Origin: Inquilinus sp. KBS0705
GTDB lineage: Bacteria; Bacteroidota; Bacteroidia; Sphingobacteriales; Sphingobacteriaceae
DNA: 64,000 bases
Direction: 5' to 3'
Assembly (NCBI GenBank): GCA_005938025.2
Contig: VCCI02000001.1
Span: 1,364,001-1,428,000 of the forward strand
A model generated the notes under the pieces. It had not been told where the DNA came from, did not search any database, and worked only from the letters and a program-made list of their open reading frames with translations. A program made the position numbers and the translations under genes. Each line of letters begins with the position of its first letter. Positions within the stretch are counted from its first letter, which is position 1. Of this stretch, positions 16,051 through 24,147 are shown piece by piece.

Positions 16051-16148
16051 AACCACAGAGCGCACTGAGAAGACACAAAGAGCGCAGCTAAAACATAGTG
16101 AATTACACCTCTGTGTTCCTCTGCGCTTCCTCAGTGAACTTTGTGTTA
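16051..16148. repeat. Large imperfect palindrome of the CACAGAG type
   Basis: The left arm contains AACCACAGAGCGCACTGAG and the right arm CTCAGTGAACTTTGTGTT. Inside, AAGAGCGCAG faces CTCTGCGCTT. The arms are imperfectly complementary over most of 98 bases. Elements with CACAGAG/CTCTGTG motifs are scattered between genes in many Bacteroidota; I believe this is one, but a genome search would be needed to prove it is dispersed. Confidence 0.65.
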
Positions 16149-16184
16149 AAAACAACCACATTATATAAAACACGATAAGAATTG

Positions 16185-16192
16185 TAGTTTTG
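16185..16192 (+). promoter_or_regulatory. -7 promoter box (TAGTTTTG) of the ATPase gene
   Basis: Exact TAnnTTTG, 19 bases before the ATG at 16212. At the -33 distance only TTA is present. Confidence 0.5.
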
Positions 16193-16211
16193 TTATAACA
16201 AGCTATATCAC

Positions 16212-16946
16212 ATGCCATTTTTATCCGGTATATCCCTCCCACCGCTACAGCATGCCGGTTATTTGGAAAATATCCCCAGCCTAAAGAATGGCTTGCGCCT
16301 AAACCTGAAACAGAATGTAACCTTTTTTGTGGGCGAGAACGGTTCGGGCAAATCTACCCTGCTGGAAGGTATTGCAGAGCAATGTGGTTTTAGCCTAAGG
16401 GGCGGTAACCGCAATCATAACCATAATACCGGCTATCGGTTTGAAGGCTACGAATCGGCACTGGCACAAATTTTAAGTTTAGCCTGGACACCGCGCCGCA
16501 TTAGCGAGGGCTTTTTTATGCGCGCCGAAAGCTTTTTTAACTTCGCCTCGTATATTGATGAATTAGCCAGGGATGATAACCGGATATTAAAAGCATATGG
16601 CGGCCGGTCGTTACATGAGCAGTCGCATGGCGAGTCGTTTTTATCTTTGTTCAATAATCAGTTCGAAGCCGGTATTTACATACTTGATGAGCCCGAAGCT
16701 GCGCTTTCTCCGGCCCGGATAATGGCCTTTATGGCTGTTATACACCAACTTGATAAAAGCGGCAGGGCTCAGTTTTTAATAGCTACCCATTCGCCCATGC
16801 TTATTTGCTACCCCGGTGCTGCTATTTACCAGTTTGATGACACAGGCGTAAATGAAACTACATATGAGAATACCGAACATTTCTCGCTCACAAAATCATT
16901 TTTAAACAACCCATCGCTTTACCTTAGGCACTTAATGGATGAATAA
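16212..16946 (+). CDS. RecF/ABC-like AAA family ATPase
   Basis: A 244-residue soluble ATPase with the head-domain layout of the ABC/SMC/RecF group but no coiled coil. Walker A is FFVGENGSGKSTLLEG near residue 40. The ABC-signature region corresponds to LHEQSHGESFLSLF near residue 138. Walker B with catalytic Glu is YILDEPEAALSP near residue 158, and ATHSPML supplies the switch His. Such stand-alone proteins are usually listed as predicted ATPases (AAA_21/AAA_23). Their role is mostly unknown, and some act with nucleases in defence, but no nuclease gene is next to this one. It lies just beyond the duplicated tRNA end, outside the toxin-antitoxin cassette. Confidence 0.88.
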   Translation: MPFLSGISLPPLQHAGYLENIPSLKNGLRLNLKQNVTFFVGENGSGKSTLLEGIAEQCGFSLRGGNRNHNHNTGYRFEGYESALAQILSLAWTPRRISEGFFMRAESFFNFASYIDELARDDNRILKAYGGRSLHEQSHGESFLSLFNNQFEAGIYILDEPEAALSPARIMAFMAVIHQLDKSGRAQFLIATHSPMLICYPGAAIYQFDDTGVNETTYENTEHFSLTKSFLNNPSLYLRHLMDE

Positions 16947-17090
16947 CAGCAGCTATAATCTTTAAAAAAAAAAGCTATAGTATTCGTTATGATTAATTAC
17001 AACAGTATAAATTATCTTTTTAAATAAATATTTTAATTTAAAACATATATTAGTACGATTGATTATTTATATATACCAACCACTAAAAAT

Positions 17091-18020
17091 ATGTTTCACC
17101 ACGTAAAAGACCTCCAGTTTAATGCAAGGGTTTCTAAACCCGATCCGCGTTTCGCTAATTTGTTATTAGAACAGTTTGGCGGCGAAAACGGCGAGCTTGC
17201 TGCTGCAATGCAATATTTCACGCAGGCTTTTGGCGCAAAAGTGCCCCATCCCGACAAATACGATATGTTGATGGACATAGCTACCGAAGAGTTTAGTCAC
17301 CTGGAAATTGTTGGCGCTACCATACAAATGCTTTTAACGGGTGTAAACGGCGAACTGAAAGACGCTGCAGACAATTCGGAAATAATGCAGGTGATGAACG
17401 GCACCGAAGCCAAGGAAAATATTATACACGCAGCCCTAACAGCCAACCCTCAGTTCCCTATTATTACGGGTGGCGGGCCGACACCGCGCAATAGCCAGGG
17501 TATACCATGGTGTGCATCTTATATTAATTCAAATGGCGATTTAACGGTAGATCTGCGCAGCAACCTGGCATCAGAATCGAGAGCTAAATTGGTATATGAG
17601 CACCTGATGAAATTTACCGACGACCCTTATGTACAGGAAACACTATCGTTTTTAATGACAAGGGAGGTTACGCACTATAAAATGTTTGAGGCTGCCTTAG
17701 ATAGCATACAGCCAAACTTCCCTCCTGCTGTTTTAGCTGCCGACCCGCGCTATTTGCAGCAAGCATACAACATGTCTGACGGTACAACAGTACGCGGCCC
17801 GTGGAATGAAGGCGAAATTAAAGGCATGGGTAAAAGCTTTGTATATGTAGAAAACCCGGTAACCTACGTACGCGAAAGCGAGGGTTTAACCAAACAACCC
17901 AAGGAAATGAATGCAGAACTAAAAGCTACCGAAAAACTTAACAAAGAAATGAGCGCCGAAAAAAGTGAAGAAGTAAAAAAGGCCGACCCTAAAGGCGTGG
18001 CTCAGTGGAGCACTTATTAG
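17091..18020 (+). CDS. Manganese (non-haem) catalase
   Basis: A 309-residue ferritin-like protein of the Mn-catalase family, which splits hydrogen peroxide with a di-manganese centre. The metal ligands are all visible: Glu35 in GGENGELAAAMQYF, the E-x-x-H pair Glu67/His70 in TEEFSHLEIVG, Glu162 in NLASESRAKLVYEHL, and a second E-x-x-H (Glu192/His195) in REVTHYKMFE. The C-terminus from about residue 265 is a charged, low-complexity tail rich in Lys and Glu. No signal peptide is present, so it is cytoplasmic. It stands alone behind a very AT-rich leader and is closed by a strong bidirectional terminator. Confidence 0.93.
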   Translation: MFHHVKDLQFNARVSKPDPRFANLLLEQFGGENGELAAAMQYFTQAFGAKVPHPDKYDMLMDIATEEFSHLEIVGATIQMLLTGVNGELKDAADNSEIMQVMNGTEAKENIIHAALTANPQFPIITGGGPTPRNSQGIPWCASYINSNGDLTVDLRSNLASESRAKLVYEHLMKFTDDPYVQETLSFLMTREVTHYKMFEAALDSIQPNFPPAVLAADPRYLQQAYNMSDGTTVRGPWNEGEIKGMGKSFVYVENPVTYVRESEGLTKQPKEMNAELKATEKLNKEMSAEKSEEVKKADPKGVAQWSTY

Positions 18021-18043
18021 AACAAATTAAGTGTTAACTGTTT

Positions 18044-18076
18044 AAAAAGCCTGATACAAAAGTATCGGGCTTTTTT
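18044..18076. terminator. Bidirectional terminator between the catalase and YdeI-type genes
   Basis: AGCCTGATAC and GTATCGGGCT form a 10-bp stem (one G-U) with an AAAA loop. T-runs follow on both strands (TTTTTT rightward, TTTTT leftward), which fits its place between two convergent genes. Confidence 0.9.
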
Positions 18077-18080
18077 ATTG

Positions 18081-18665
18081 CTAATCGTTCAGGCCTTTTC
18101 CATCCATAATTTGCGGCATATACTTTTCTACACGTGCCTGGCGGGTTTTGGCTTGCTTGGGTGCGCCAAAATGTAGCAAATAGGCCCGCTGTCTGCCAGG
18201 TGTTAAAGCTTCAAACGCTGCTTTTAAGGCAGGGATATGATCTAACTGATACTGAAATTCATCTGGAACGGTAAATTCAGTAGTTTTTTTCAACTCTACT
18301 TTTAAGCCAGCCTCTTCTACCGCAATGGCTTGCCTGATGATGGCTTTTATATCGGCTTCCTTGTCTACTATATCCATTAAACCGGTAAACCTTATTTGGC
18401 GGGCAGCCTGTACATTTGGCGTTTGTTGTACCAAAACTCCACTGGGGTCGTTTAACAAAACGCCTTTAAAAAACAGCAGCGCGCAATATTCATTAAAAGT
18501 ATGTATCAGCACAATGTTATTGCCATTACGGGTATAACAAGGGCAGCCCCACTTCAATTCTTCGTTCAAGCCGCTATCAAGGGTTATTTGGCGCAACTGT
18601 AGTATCTCCTGCTGCCATTTTTTGGCTTTGGTAAAAAAGAAATCAACTTCCGGGTTCATCATCAA
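18081..18665 (-). CDS. YdeI/OmpD-associated family protein with DUF1801 domain
   Basis: A 194-residue soluble protein in two parts. Residues 1 to about 115 fit DUF1801: ELKWGCPCYTRNGNNIVLIHTF, then ALLFFKGVLLNDPSG and RQIRFTGLMDI. The C-terminal part from about 130 fits the OmdA/YdeI domain: TVPDEFQYQLDHIPALKAAFEALTPGRQRAYLLHF, ending ARVEKYMPQIMDGKGLND. The domain pair is common in Bacteroidota, and homologues have been linked to bacteriocin or peptide tolerance, but no biochemical activity is established. Three ATG codons in a row at the start make the exact first residue uncertain by two. A short decayed gene start (18677-18736) lies just upstream on the same strand. Confidence 0.9.
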   Translation of the reverse strand: MMMNPEVDFFFTKAKKWQQEILQLRQITLDSGLNEELKWGCPCYTRNGNNIVLIHTFNEYCALLFFKGVLLNDPSGVLVQQTPNVQAARQIRFTGLMDIVDKEADIKAIIRQAIAVEEAGLKVELKKTTEFTVPDEFQYQLDHIPALKAAFEALTPGRQRAYLLHFGAPKQAKTRQARVEKYMPQIMDGKGLND

Positions 18666-18676
18666 AATTTATAAAA

Positions 18677-18736
18677 TTATACCTTTAAAGTACCTACTAG
18701 CTCTGCTTGCTGCTGTGGCTGCAATTGCTTTTCCAT
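18677..18736 (-). pseudogene. Remnant of a gene start, resembling DUF4256
   Basis: An ATG at 18734-18736 on the minus strand opens a frame of 19 codons that reads MEKQLQPQQQAELVGTLKV and then stops. The pattern K-Q-L-x-x-x-Q-Q-x-E-L-x-x-T-L-K is what I remember from the beginning of DUF4256 proteins, which continue with an ARFEKN block and run on for about 180 residues. Nothing of the rest is present: the YdeI-type gene starts 11 bases after the stop. I read it as the leftover 5' end of a deleted gene. It could instead be a short leader peptide of the YdeI-type gene. Confidence 0.45.
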
Positions 18737-18831
18737 GCTGATTTGTTATTGATAGGCTGCACTAAAATAGCAGGAATAAATAAATTAAGCTTAATAAAAT
18801 AGTAACTTACTGCCTGATACCCATTAATTAT

Positions 18832-19401
18832 ATGAAAAAAATCATCATCCTATATATAGCCATAGTATTACCAATGTTTACGTTTGCGCAAGCGCCTGTA
18901 CACTGCCTTATTAAAACTTCATTAGGCGATATAACTATTGAGCTTTACCCTGATAAAGCCCCGGCAACTGTAGCTAACTTTTTAAAATATGTTGATAAGA
19001 AACTTTACAATGGCAGCAGCTTTTTCAGGGTGTGCACCCCTGCTAACGAAGCCACACGGAAGGTAAAGATACAGGTAATACAAGGCGGTAATGTGCCCGA
19101 CAGCCTAAGTATGGATAGTATAAAAATAGAAACCACCAAAACAACCGGTCTGTTACATCAGGATGGCACCCTATCTATGGCGCGCATGGGCCCAAACAGC
19201 GCCACCAGTCAATTTTTTATATGCATCGGCGATCAGCCTGCATTAGATTATGGTGGTGCCCGCAACCCGGATGGGCAAGGCTTTGCCGCGTTTGGTAAAG
19301 TAACAGCAGGTATGGCTGTGGTTAAACAAATACAAGCACAAAAAGACGACGCGCAATACCTTATTAAACCTATTGTAATTTACAGCATAAGCAGGGAATA
19401 G
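18832..19401 (+). CDS. Secreted cyclophilin-type peptidyl-prolyl isomerase
   Basis: A 189-residue protein with a cleavable signal peptide (MKKIIILYIAIVLPMFTFAQ), so it should work in the periplasm as a folding helper for prolyl bonds. The mature part is a compact cyclophilin: IKTSLGDITIELYPDKAPATVANFL, then FFRVC (the family has FHRV, so the usual catalytic His-Arg pair is Phe-Arg with Arg kept), SMARMGPNSATSQFFICIGDQPALD and GFAAFGKVTAGMAVV. Arg and the Gln of SQFFI are present. It stands alone, 167 bases after the start of the divergent YdeI-type gene. Confidence 0.92.
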   Translation: MKKIIILYIAIVLPMFTFAQAPVHCLIKTSLGDITIELYPDKAPATVANFLKYVDKKLYNGSSFFRVCTPANEATRKVKIQVIQGGNVPDSLSMDSIKIETTKTTGLLHQDGTLSMARMGPNSATSQFFICIGDQPALDYGGARNPDGQGFAAFGKVTAGMAVVKQIQAQKDDAQYLIKPIVIYSISRE

Positions 19402-19496
19402 GAAATTACGGTACAGTATTGATCGTCATAAATCCAATAGTAAAACCCTTTTTTAATTTGGCTGTTGTAGTTAAATAATTTACTAATAAATAAAAT

Positions 19497-19670
19497 ATGG
19501 CAACCAGAGGAGCAAAAGTGGAGAGGCATTCCATATCGGAACAACCACATGAATTAAATTACGAAGCACGGAAAGAAGGCACAACCGCCAAAAAGGTTGA
19601 AGACGCAAAAAAATCGACCGGCTCTAATCAACGCGGTAAAGTTGAGAGCAAACTTAACGGTAAAAAATAA
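19497..19670 (+). CDS. Small basic protein of 57 residues, function unknown
   Basis: An ATG at 19497 opens a 58-codon frame ending TAA at 19670, below usual length cut-offs. The product begins MATRGAKVERHSI, contains many Lys, Glu, Ser and Gly and no hydrophobic core, and ends SKLNGKK, so it is probably disordered. Reasons to believe it is a gene: its own rho-independent terminator 21 bases after the stop (19692), codon use like its neighbours, no competing frame, and an otherwise unexplained space. The composition recalls small stress-induced hydrophilic proteins of this phylum, but I make no functional claim. Confidence 0.72.
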   Translation: MATRGAKVERHSISEQPHELNYEARKEGTTAKKVEDAKKSTGSNQRGKVESKLNGKK

Positions 19671-19691
19671 GCCGTACCGACCTTAAAAATA

Positions 19692-19720
19692 AAAGCCCCT
19701 ACAAGGGGCTTTGTTATATT
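19692..19720 (+). terminator. Terminator after the 57-residue gene
   Basis: AAAGCCCCT and AGGGGCTTT form a perfect 9-bp stem with an ACA loop, followed by TTGTTATATTT overlapping into the T-run. It lies between the small gene and the exonuclease gene. Confidence 0.85.
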
Positions 19721-19726
19721 TAGCCC

Positions 19727-20509
19727 ATGAAAATTGCCACCTATAATGTTAACGGTATAAACGGACGATTAGAAATACTACTGCGCTGGTTAAACGAAAC
19801 GCAGCCCGATATTGTATGCCTGCAGGAACTAAAAGCCGAAGACCACAAATTCCCCCAAGAAGCTATAGCAAATGCCGGCTATAACGCGATATGGCATGGC
19901 CAAAAAAGCTGGAACGGTGTTGCCATCCTCTCAAAAACCGAGATAAAGGAGTTGCGAAAAGATCTGCCGGGCGAAGATGATGAATTTACTCACAGCCGTT
20001 ATATCGAAGCTTTTATAAATGGCATGGTAATAGGTTGTATTTACCTGCCTAATGGCAACCCCTACCCCGGCCCCAAGTTTGACTACAAACTGCGCTGGTT
20101 TAACAGGCTGACCACACATGCCAAAGACCTGGTTGACCGCGACCTGCCGGTATTACTTATTGGTGACTATAATGTGATGCCTACAGAGATGGATACCTAT
20201 AAACCGGAGAAATACCTGAATGATGCATTATTTAGGGTAGAAACACGAGAGGCATATAAAAACCTGGTAGACCAGGGCTGGACCGACGCCATTAGAAAGC
20301 TTTATCCAAACGAACAGATATATACATTTTGGGACTACTTTCGCAATGCTTATGGCCGCAATGCGGGCATGAGGATAGACCACTTTTTGTTAAATAAAAA
20401 AGTTGCCCCCCGCTTGCTAAGCGCTACGGTTGATAAACATGTACGCGGCTGGCAAGGTACCAGCGACCATGCACCCGTTTGGATAGAACTTGAAAATGAC
20501 GGCCAATAA
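19727..20509 (+). CDS. xth: Exodeoxyribonuclease III
   Basis: A 260-residue cytoplasmic AP endonuclease/3'-5' exonuclease of the EEP fold used in base-excision repair. The motifs occur in order: KIATYNVNGINGRL (Asn metal site), DIVCLQELKAED (catalytic Glu), YLPNGNPYPGPKFDYKLRW, LLIGDYNVMPTE (Asp/Asn pair), GMRIDHFLLNK and the terminal GTSDHAPVWIEL (Asp-His). Length agrees with the XthA family. The ATG is only 15 bases after the hairpin of the preceding small gene, so its promoter must overlap the end of that gene. Confidence 0.96.
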   Translation: MKIATYNVNGINGRLEILLRWLNETQPDIVCLQELKAEDHKFPQEAIANAGYNAIWHGQKSWNGVAILSKTEIKELRKDLPGEDDEFTHSRYIEAFINGMVIGCIYLPNGNPYPGPKFDYKLRWFNRLTTHAKDLVDRDLPVLLIGDYNVMPTEMDTYKPEKYLNDALFRVETREAYKNLVDQGWTDAIRKLYPNEQIYTFWDYFRNAYGRNAGMRIDHFLLNKKVAPRLLSATVDKHVRGWQGTSDHAPVWIELENDGQ

Positions 20510-20611
20510 AAAACAGCCTTAACCAACTGATACCTACAGCTTACTTATCTTATCTACTAATACATTTATTTTACTTTACAACAAAATGGAATATTAATAG
20601 TTAATTTGTTT

Positions 20612-22108
20612 ATGCATAAAGATGGACTGAACCAATCGCGATTATTGGCAGACAGCCTTAGCCTATCCGAGCAAAAGCAAGCGGTGCTTGCCGCGATAAT
20701 TGCCGCATCCGACGATACGATAATCAGCAAAACGTTACAGGGCATTATCACCAGCTGGAACCCGGCGGCCGAGCGCATGTTTGGATATAGCGAGAGTGAA
20801 ACTATAGGTAAGCACATATCCATTATCATCCCGCCTGAGCGGATTGATGAAGAGGCTTACATTATAGGGCAAATAACCCAGGGCAAACGTGTGGAGCGTT
20901 TTGAAACCATACGCGTGGCGCGCGACGGTAGCCTTATCCCTATATCTTTATCGGTATCACCTATAAAAGACAGCAATGGTAATGTGGTAGGTGCATCAAA
21001 AATAGCCCGCGATATAAGAGACCGGCATACCGCCTACGAAAAGCAATCGATACTGGCGGCCATTGTTGCCAGTTCAGACGATCCCATTATCAGCAAAACG
21101 CTTCAGGGTATTATCACCAGCTGGAACCCCGCAGCCGAAAGGATGTTTGGTTATACCGAAGCTGAAGCAATAGGCAAACATATTTCGCTTATCATCCCGC
21201 CCGACAGATTAGGCGAAGAAGAGGTGATCATCAGCAATATTGCCGGTGGTAATAAAATAGACCATTTTGAAACTAAGCGCCGAACCAAAAACGGCGTTGA
21301 TATTGCCCTGTCTGTAACCGTATCGCCCGTTACCGATTGGTCGGGCAATATTATTGGTGCCTCTAAGATCATACGCGATATAAGCGAACGGTTAAATGCC
21401 CAGGAAGAAAAGGCACGACTGTATGAGCAGGTAAAAATATTGAACGACAAAAAAGACGAGTTTATAGGGTTGGCCAGCCACGAATTAAAAACCCCTTTAA
21501 CCAGCATAAGCGGTTATCTGCAAATATTAAGTGGTATTATAACTGATGAAAAGGCCCGCTCGTTTGTGGATAAAACAAGGCAGCAGGTAAAAAAACTTGG
21601 CGCGCTGGTGTCCGACTTGCTCGATATATCTAAAATTGAGGCAGGCAAACTGGCCCTGTCTGTAGAAACGTTTAACATAAGGCAGGTGCTTGACGACGCT
21701 ATAGAGCTACTATCAAACGGCAACAACAAGTACCAAATACAGCTGAATACCAATATAACATCACTAAAGGTAATTGGCGACCCTAACCGCATAGAGCAGG
21801 TAATTATTAACCTGCTTACCAACGCCATACGTTACTCGCCGGGTAGTAACAATATACTGGTATACCTTACCGCCGAAGCTAATGAGGTAAAGATAGGCGT
21901 ACAGGATTTTGGTGTTGGTATTGAACCAAGTAAACTGGGCGAAATATTTTCGCGTTTTTACCGTGTTGATGACGCCAACCCTAATATATCCGGCCTGGGT
22001 ATAGGGCTATACCTGTCGCATGAGATAGTGACACGGCACAACGGCCGCATATGGGCCGAAAGCCAGCCCGGCGTTGGCAGCACCTTTTGGTTTACCTTAC
22101 CATTATAA
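20612..22108 (+). CDS. Soluble sensor histidine kinase with two near-identical PAS domains
   Basis: A kinase of 498 residues without any transmembrane segment, so it senses a cytoplasmic signal. Two PAS/PAC units (about 20-140 and 145-265) share long identical stretches, such as the ISKTLQGIITSWNPAAERMF and GKHIS blocks, so one is a recent duplicate of the other. They are followed by HisKA with the phospho-accepting His in LASHELKTPLTSIS (about residue 290) and a full HATPase domain: N-box INLLTNAIRYSPG, G1 DFGVGIEP, F-box FSRFYR and G2 GLGIGLYLSHEIV. I start at ATG 20612; the frame extends two codons to a TTG. No response regulator gene is adjacent, and the output is unknown. Confidence 0.94.
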   Translation: MHKDGLNQSRLLADSLSLSEQKQAVLAAIIAASDDTIISKTLQGIITSWNPAAERMFGYSESETIGKHISIIIPPERIDEEAYIIGQITQGKRVERFETIRVARDGSLIPISLSVSPIKDSNGNVVGASKIARDIRDRHTAYEKQSILAAIVASSDDPIISKTLQGIITSWNPAAERMFGYTEAEAIGKHISLIIPPDRLGEEEVIISNIAGGNKIDHFETKRRTKNGVDIALSVTVSPVTDWSGNIIGASKIIRDISERLNAQEEKARLYEQVKILNDKKDEFIGLASHELKTPLTSISGYLQILSGIITDEKARSFVDKTRQQVKKLGALVSDLLDISKIEAGKLALSVETFNIRQVLDDAIELLSNGNNKYQIQLNTNITSLKVIGDPNRIEQVIINLLTNAIRYSPGSNNILVYLTAEANEVKIGVQDFGVGIEPSKLGEIFSRFYRVDDANPNISGLGIGLYLSHEIVTRHNGRIWAESQPGVGSTFWFTLPL

Positions 22109-22128
22109 CCCAAACCAGGCGGCGTTAC

Positions 22129-22719
22129 TTAACTTTGCAGCGGCCCAATAAATTTGTAGGTATTTATAAACACGCCCGTTGGTGTGGTTTTGGTACCTGT
22201 AAAGGCCAGTTGGCAGGGGTTGCCATCAACCGGGAAGAAACGCTTGCCCTGGCCAAGTAACACGGGGTATATAAATAGCACCACCTCGTCCGCCAGTCCG
22301 TTTTCGAGCAACACCGGCGTTAGGGTCGAGCTGCCCCAAAGTATCAGGTCGGGGCCATCTGTTAATTTTAGGGCGCGTATACCTGCTACAATATCTGTCC
22401 CCAGGTGCTGTACGGGTCCCCAGCTAAGGCTATCGGGCCGGTGGGTGGCAATGTACTTTGTAGCACCATTAATACCGTTTGATAAAGGGCTGGCTGCCGC
22501 GTGTGGCCAATAGCCGCTCCAAATATCGTAGGTATGGCGGCCAAGCAACAGATCGAAACTGCTGCCATGTGCTTCCAACACTGCTTCGTATGCGGCAGGG
22601 CTGCCGAATGCTGTCGTCCATCCGCCATAAGCAAAGTCATGTGCGTCTTCCTCGCGCCCACCCGGCGACTGGATGACACCATCCAGCGATATGTGTTCGA
22701 TGATCTTTATCTTTCTCAT
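22129..22719 (-). CDS. Dihydrofolate reductase family protein (RibD C-terminal domain)
   Basis: A 196-residue NADPH-dependent reductase-like protein of the RibD_C/DHFR fold. The family start KIKIIEHISLDGVIQSPGG is followed by DLLLGRHTYDIWSGYWPH, a Lys/Tyr-rich middle (NGATKYIATHRPDSLSW), LWGSSTLTPVLLENGLADEV (the 'GG..l...L...glvDEl' block) and the end PVLLGQGKRFF. Proteins of this group are single-domain relatives of the riboflavin pyrimidine reductase; the real substrate is rarely known and need not be folate or riboflavin. No rib genes are near. It has its own promoter at 22748-22776 and converges on the histidine kinase gene with a 20-base gap. Confidence 0.9.
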   Translation of the reverse strand: MRKIKIIEHISLDGVIQSPGGREEDAHDFAYGGWTTAFGSPAAYEAVLEAHGSSFDLLLGRHTYDIWSGYWPHAAASPLSNGINGATKYIATHRPDSLSWGPVQHLGTDIVAGIRALKLTDGPDLILWGSSTLTPVLLENGLADEVVLFIYPVLLGQGKRFFPVDGNPCQLAFTGTKTTPTGVFINTYKFIGPLQS

Positions 22720-22747
22720 GTTGTTGGTATTGGTTTAATTGATACTC

Positions 22748-22776
22748 CAAAGATAAAACAGGCAATACACTTGCAA
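22748..22776 (-). promoter_or_regulatory. Promoter of the DHFR-family gene
   Basis: Read on the minus strand: TTG (22776-22774), 18 bases, TATCTTTG (22755-22748). This matches the Bacteroidota consensus and predicts a start near 22741 and a leader of about 20 bases. Confidence 0.7.
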
Positions 22777-22924
22777 AGGGTGCAATACCGCCATTATAAG
22801 GGCAATATGCGACAAATAGATGTATAGATCAGGTAGGAATTAATATAAGATTTTGCTTGAGGGGCGAGGGAATAGCCAATACATACAATTAGCAAGTATG
22901 CGATGTCGGATTTAAACCCGAATT

Positions 22925-22959
22925 AGTAATGGTGCAGCTTTTATTGCTGCACCATTACT
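22925..22959 (-). terminator. Hairpin after the PQQ-dehydrogenase operon
   Basis: A perfect 14-bp stem (AGTAATGGTGCAGC and its complement) with a 7-base loop lies 10 bases beyond the stop of the last operon gene. The T-run on the minus strand is poor, so it may act mainly as an RNA 3'-end stabiliser. Confidence 0.65.
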
Positions 22960-22968
22960 TTTGGTTTA

Positions 22969-24129
22969 CTATTTTTTATAAGATATCCTGTAAATAACAC
23001 CGGCCATGTCATCTGAAACCAGCATAGAGCCATCAGTGAGTACAAGCACATCTACCGGCCTGCCCCAAACTCCTTGGGTAGTATCATCCATCCAGCCGCT
23101 TGCAAATGTTTCGTATCCGGCGGCTTTACCATCTTTTACCTTAACCAGGCTTACCCTGTAACCGTTTTTCTTACTGCGGTTCCACGAGCCATGTTCCGCA
23201 ATAAATATCTGATCCTTATATACCGCGGGGAACATGTCACCTGTATAGAATTTAAGGCCAAGCGGTGCTACGTGAGCGCCAAGGTTTTGCGCGGGGGCAG
23301 TAAATTCTGATGCCTGATGCGTACCGCCAAATTCAGGGTCCTTAATTGTACCACTATGAAAGTAAGGATATCCAAAGTTCATACCTGCCTTTGGTGCAGT
23401 ATTCAATTCACAAAATGGAACGTCATCGCCAAGCATGTCGCGGCCATTATCGGTAAACCACATCTCTTTTGTGGTGGGGCTCCAGGTAAAACCAACGGTA
23501 TTACGCACGCCACTGGCGAATTTCTCAATCCCGGTTCCATCGTCGTTCATTCTAAATATAGCCGCATGGCGGTCGTCTGGCATACCAATATTAAAGGGAG
23601 CGCCTACAGGTACATAAAGTTTACCATCAGGGCCAAATGCAATATATTTCCAACCGTGCGCCCACTCGGTAGGGAATTTATCGTAGATAACCTCGCCCTT
23701 ACCCGGCGCCGCCAGGTTTTTTTCGATATCAACAAATTTGGTAACCTTGCTTATCTCGGCAACATATAACGCGCCGTTTTTAAGAGCTACACCATTAGGG
23801 TTGTTCATACCTGTGGCAATCTCCCATTTTTTATCTGCTACATTGTCTCCGTCGGCATCTTTTACGGCATAAACTTTACCGCCTCTTTGGGTGCCAACAA
23901 AAAGCGTCCCCGATGGCGACATTACCATAGATCGTGCGCCTGCAACCTCGGCATACACGCTGATAGAAAAACCAGCGGGCATTTTTATTTTATCAAGCGG
24001 TAAAGCAGCGCTTGCATGGGTAATGGCAGCAACCGAACCGTCGTTAATTTTTATTGTTGGCGAAGTTGTATTAACAAGTAAAACCAAACCGGTTAAACCA
24101 GCTGCAAAGGGTATAATTATTTTATTCAT
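22969..24129 (-). CDS. PQQ-dependent sugar dehydrogenase-like (sorbosone dehydrogenase family)
   Basis: A 386-residue exported beta-propeller. The N-terminus is a signal peptide or membrane anchor (MNKIIIPFAAGLTGLVLLVN). The mature part shows repeated propeller blades typical of soluble glucose/L-sorbosone dehydrogenases: MVMSPSGTLFVGTQRGGKVY, GMNNPNGVALKNGALYVAE, WKYIAFGPDGKLYVPVGAP, SGVRNTVGFTWSPTTKEMWF, then DNGRDMLGDDVPFCELN and FIAEHGSWNRSKKNGYRV. The EHGSWNR block and the 'GRPVDVLVLTDGSMLVSDD' ending are family marks. Expected activity is oxidation of an aldose or aldehyde with PQQ as cofactor; no PQQ synthesis genes are in view. It is the last gene of a four-gene operon (18 bases after the SMP-30-like gene). 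Confidence 0.87.
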   Translation of the reverse strand: MNKIIIPFAAGLTGLVLLVNTTSPTIKINDGSVAAITHASAALPLDKIKMPAGFSISVYAEVAGARSMVMSPSGTLFVGTQRGGKVYAVKDADGDNVADKKWEIATGMNNPNGVALKNGALYVAEISKVTKFVDIEKNLAAPGKGEVIYDKFPTEWAHGWKYIAFGPDGKLYVPVGAPFNIGMPDDRHAAIFRMNDDGTGIEKFASGVRNTVGFTWSPTTKEMWFTDNGRDMLGDDVPFCELNTAPKAGMNFGYPYFHSGTIKDPEFGGTHQASEFTAPAQNLGAHVAPLGLKFYTGDMFPAVYKDQIFIAEHGSWNRSKKNGYRVSLVKVKDGKAAGYETFASGWMDDTTQGVWGRPVDVLVLTDGSMLVSDDMAGVIYRISYKK

Positions 24130-24147
24130 GTGGAGTTGATTTAAATA

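Noticed and set aside
22184..22827. Overlapping plus-strand frames opposite the DHFR-family gene
   Set aside because: Shadow frames; the minus-strand protein has family motifs and a promoter.
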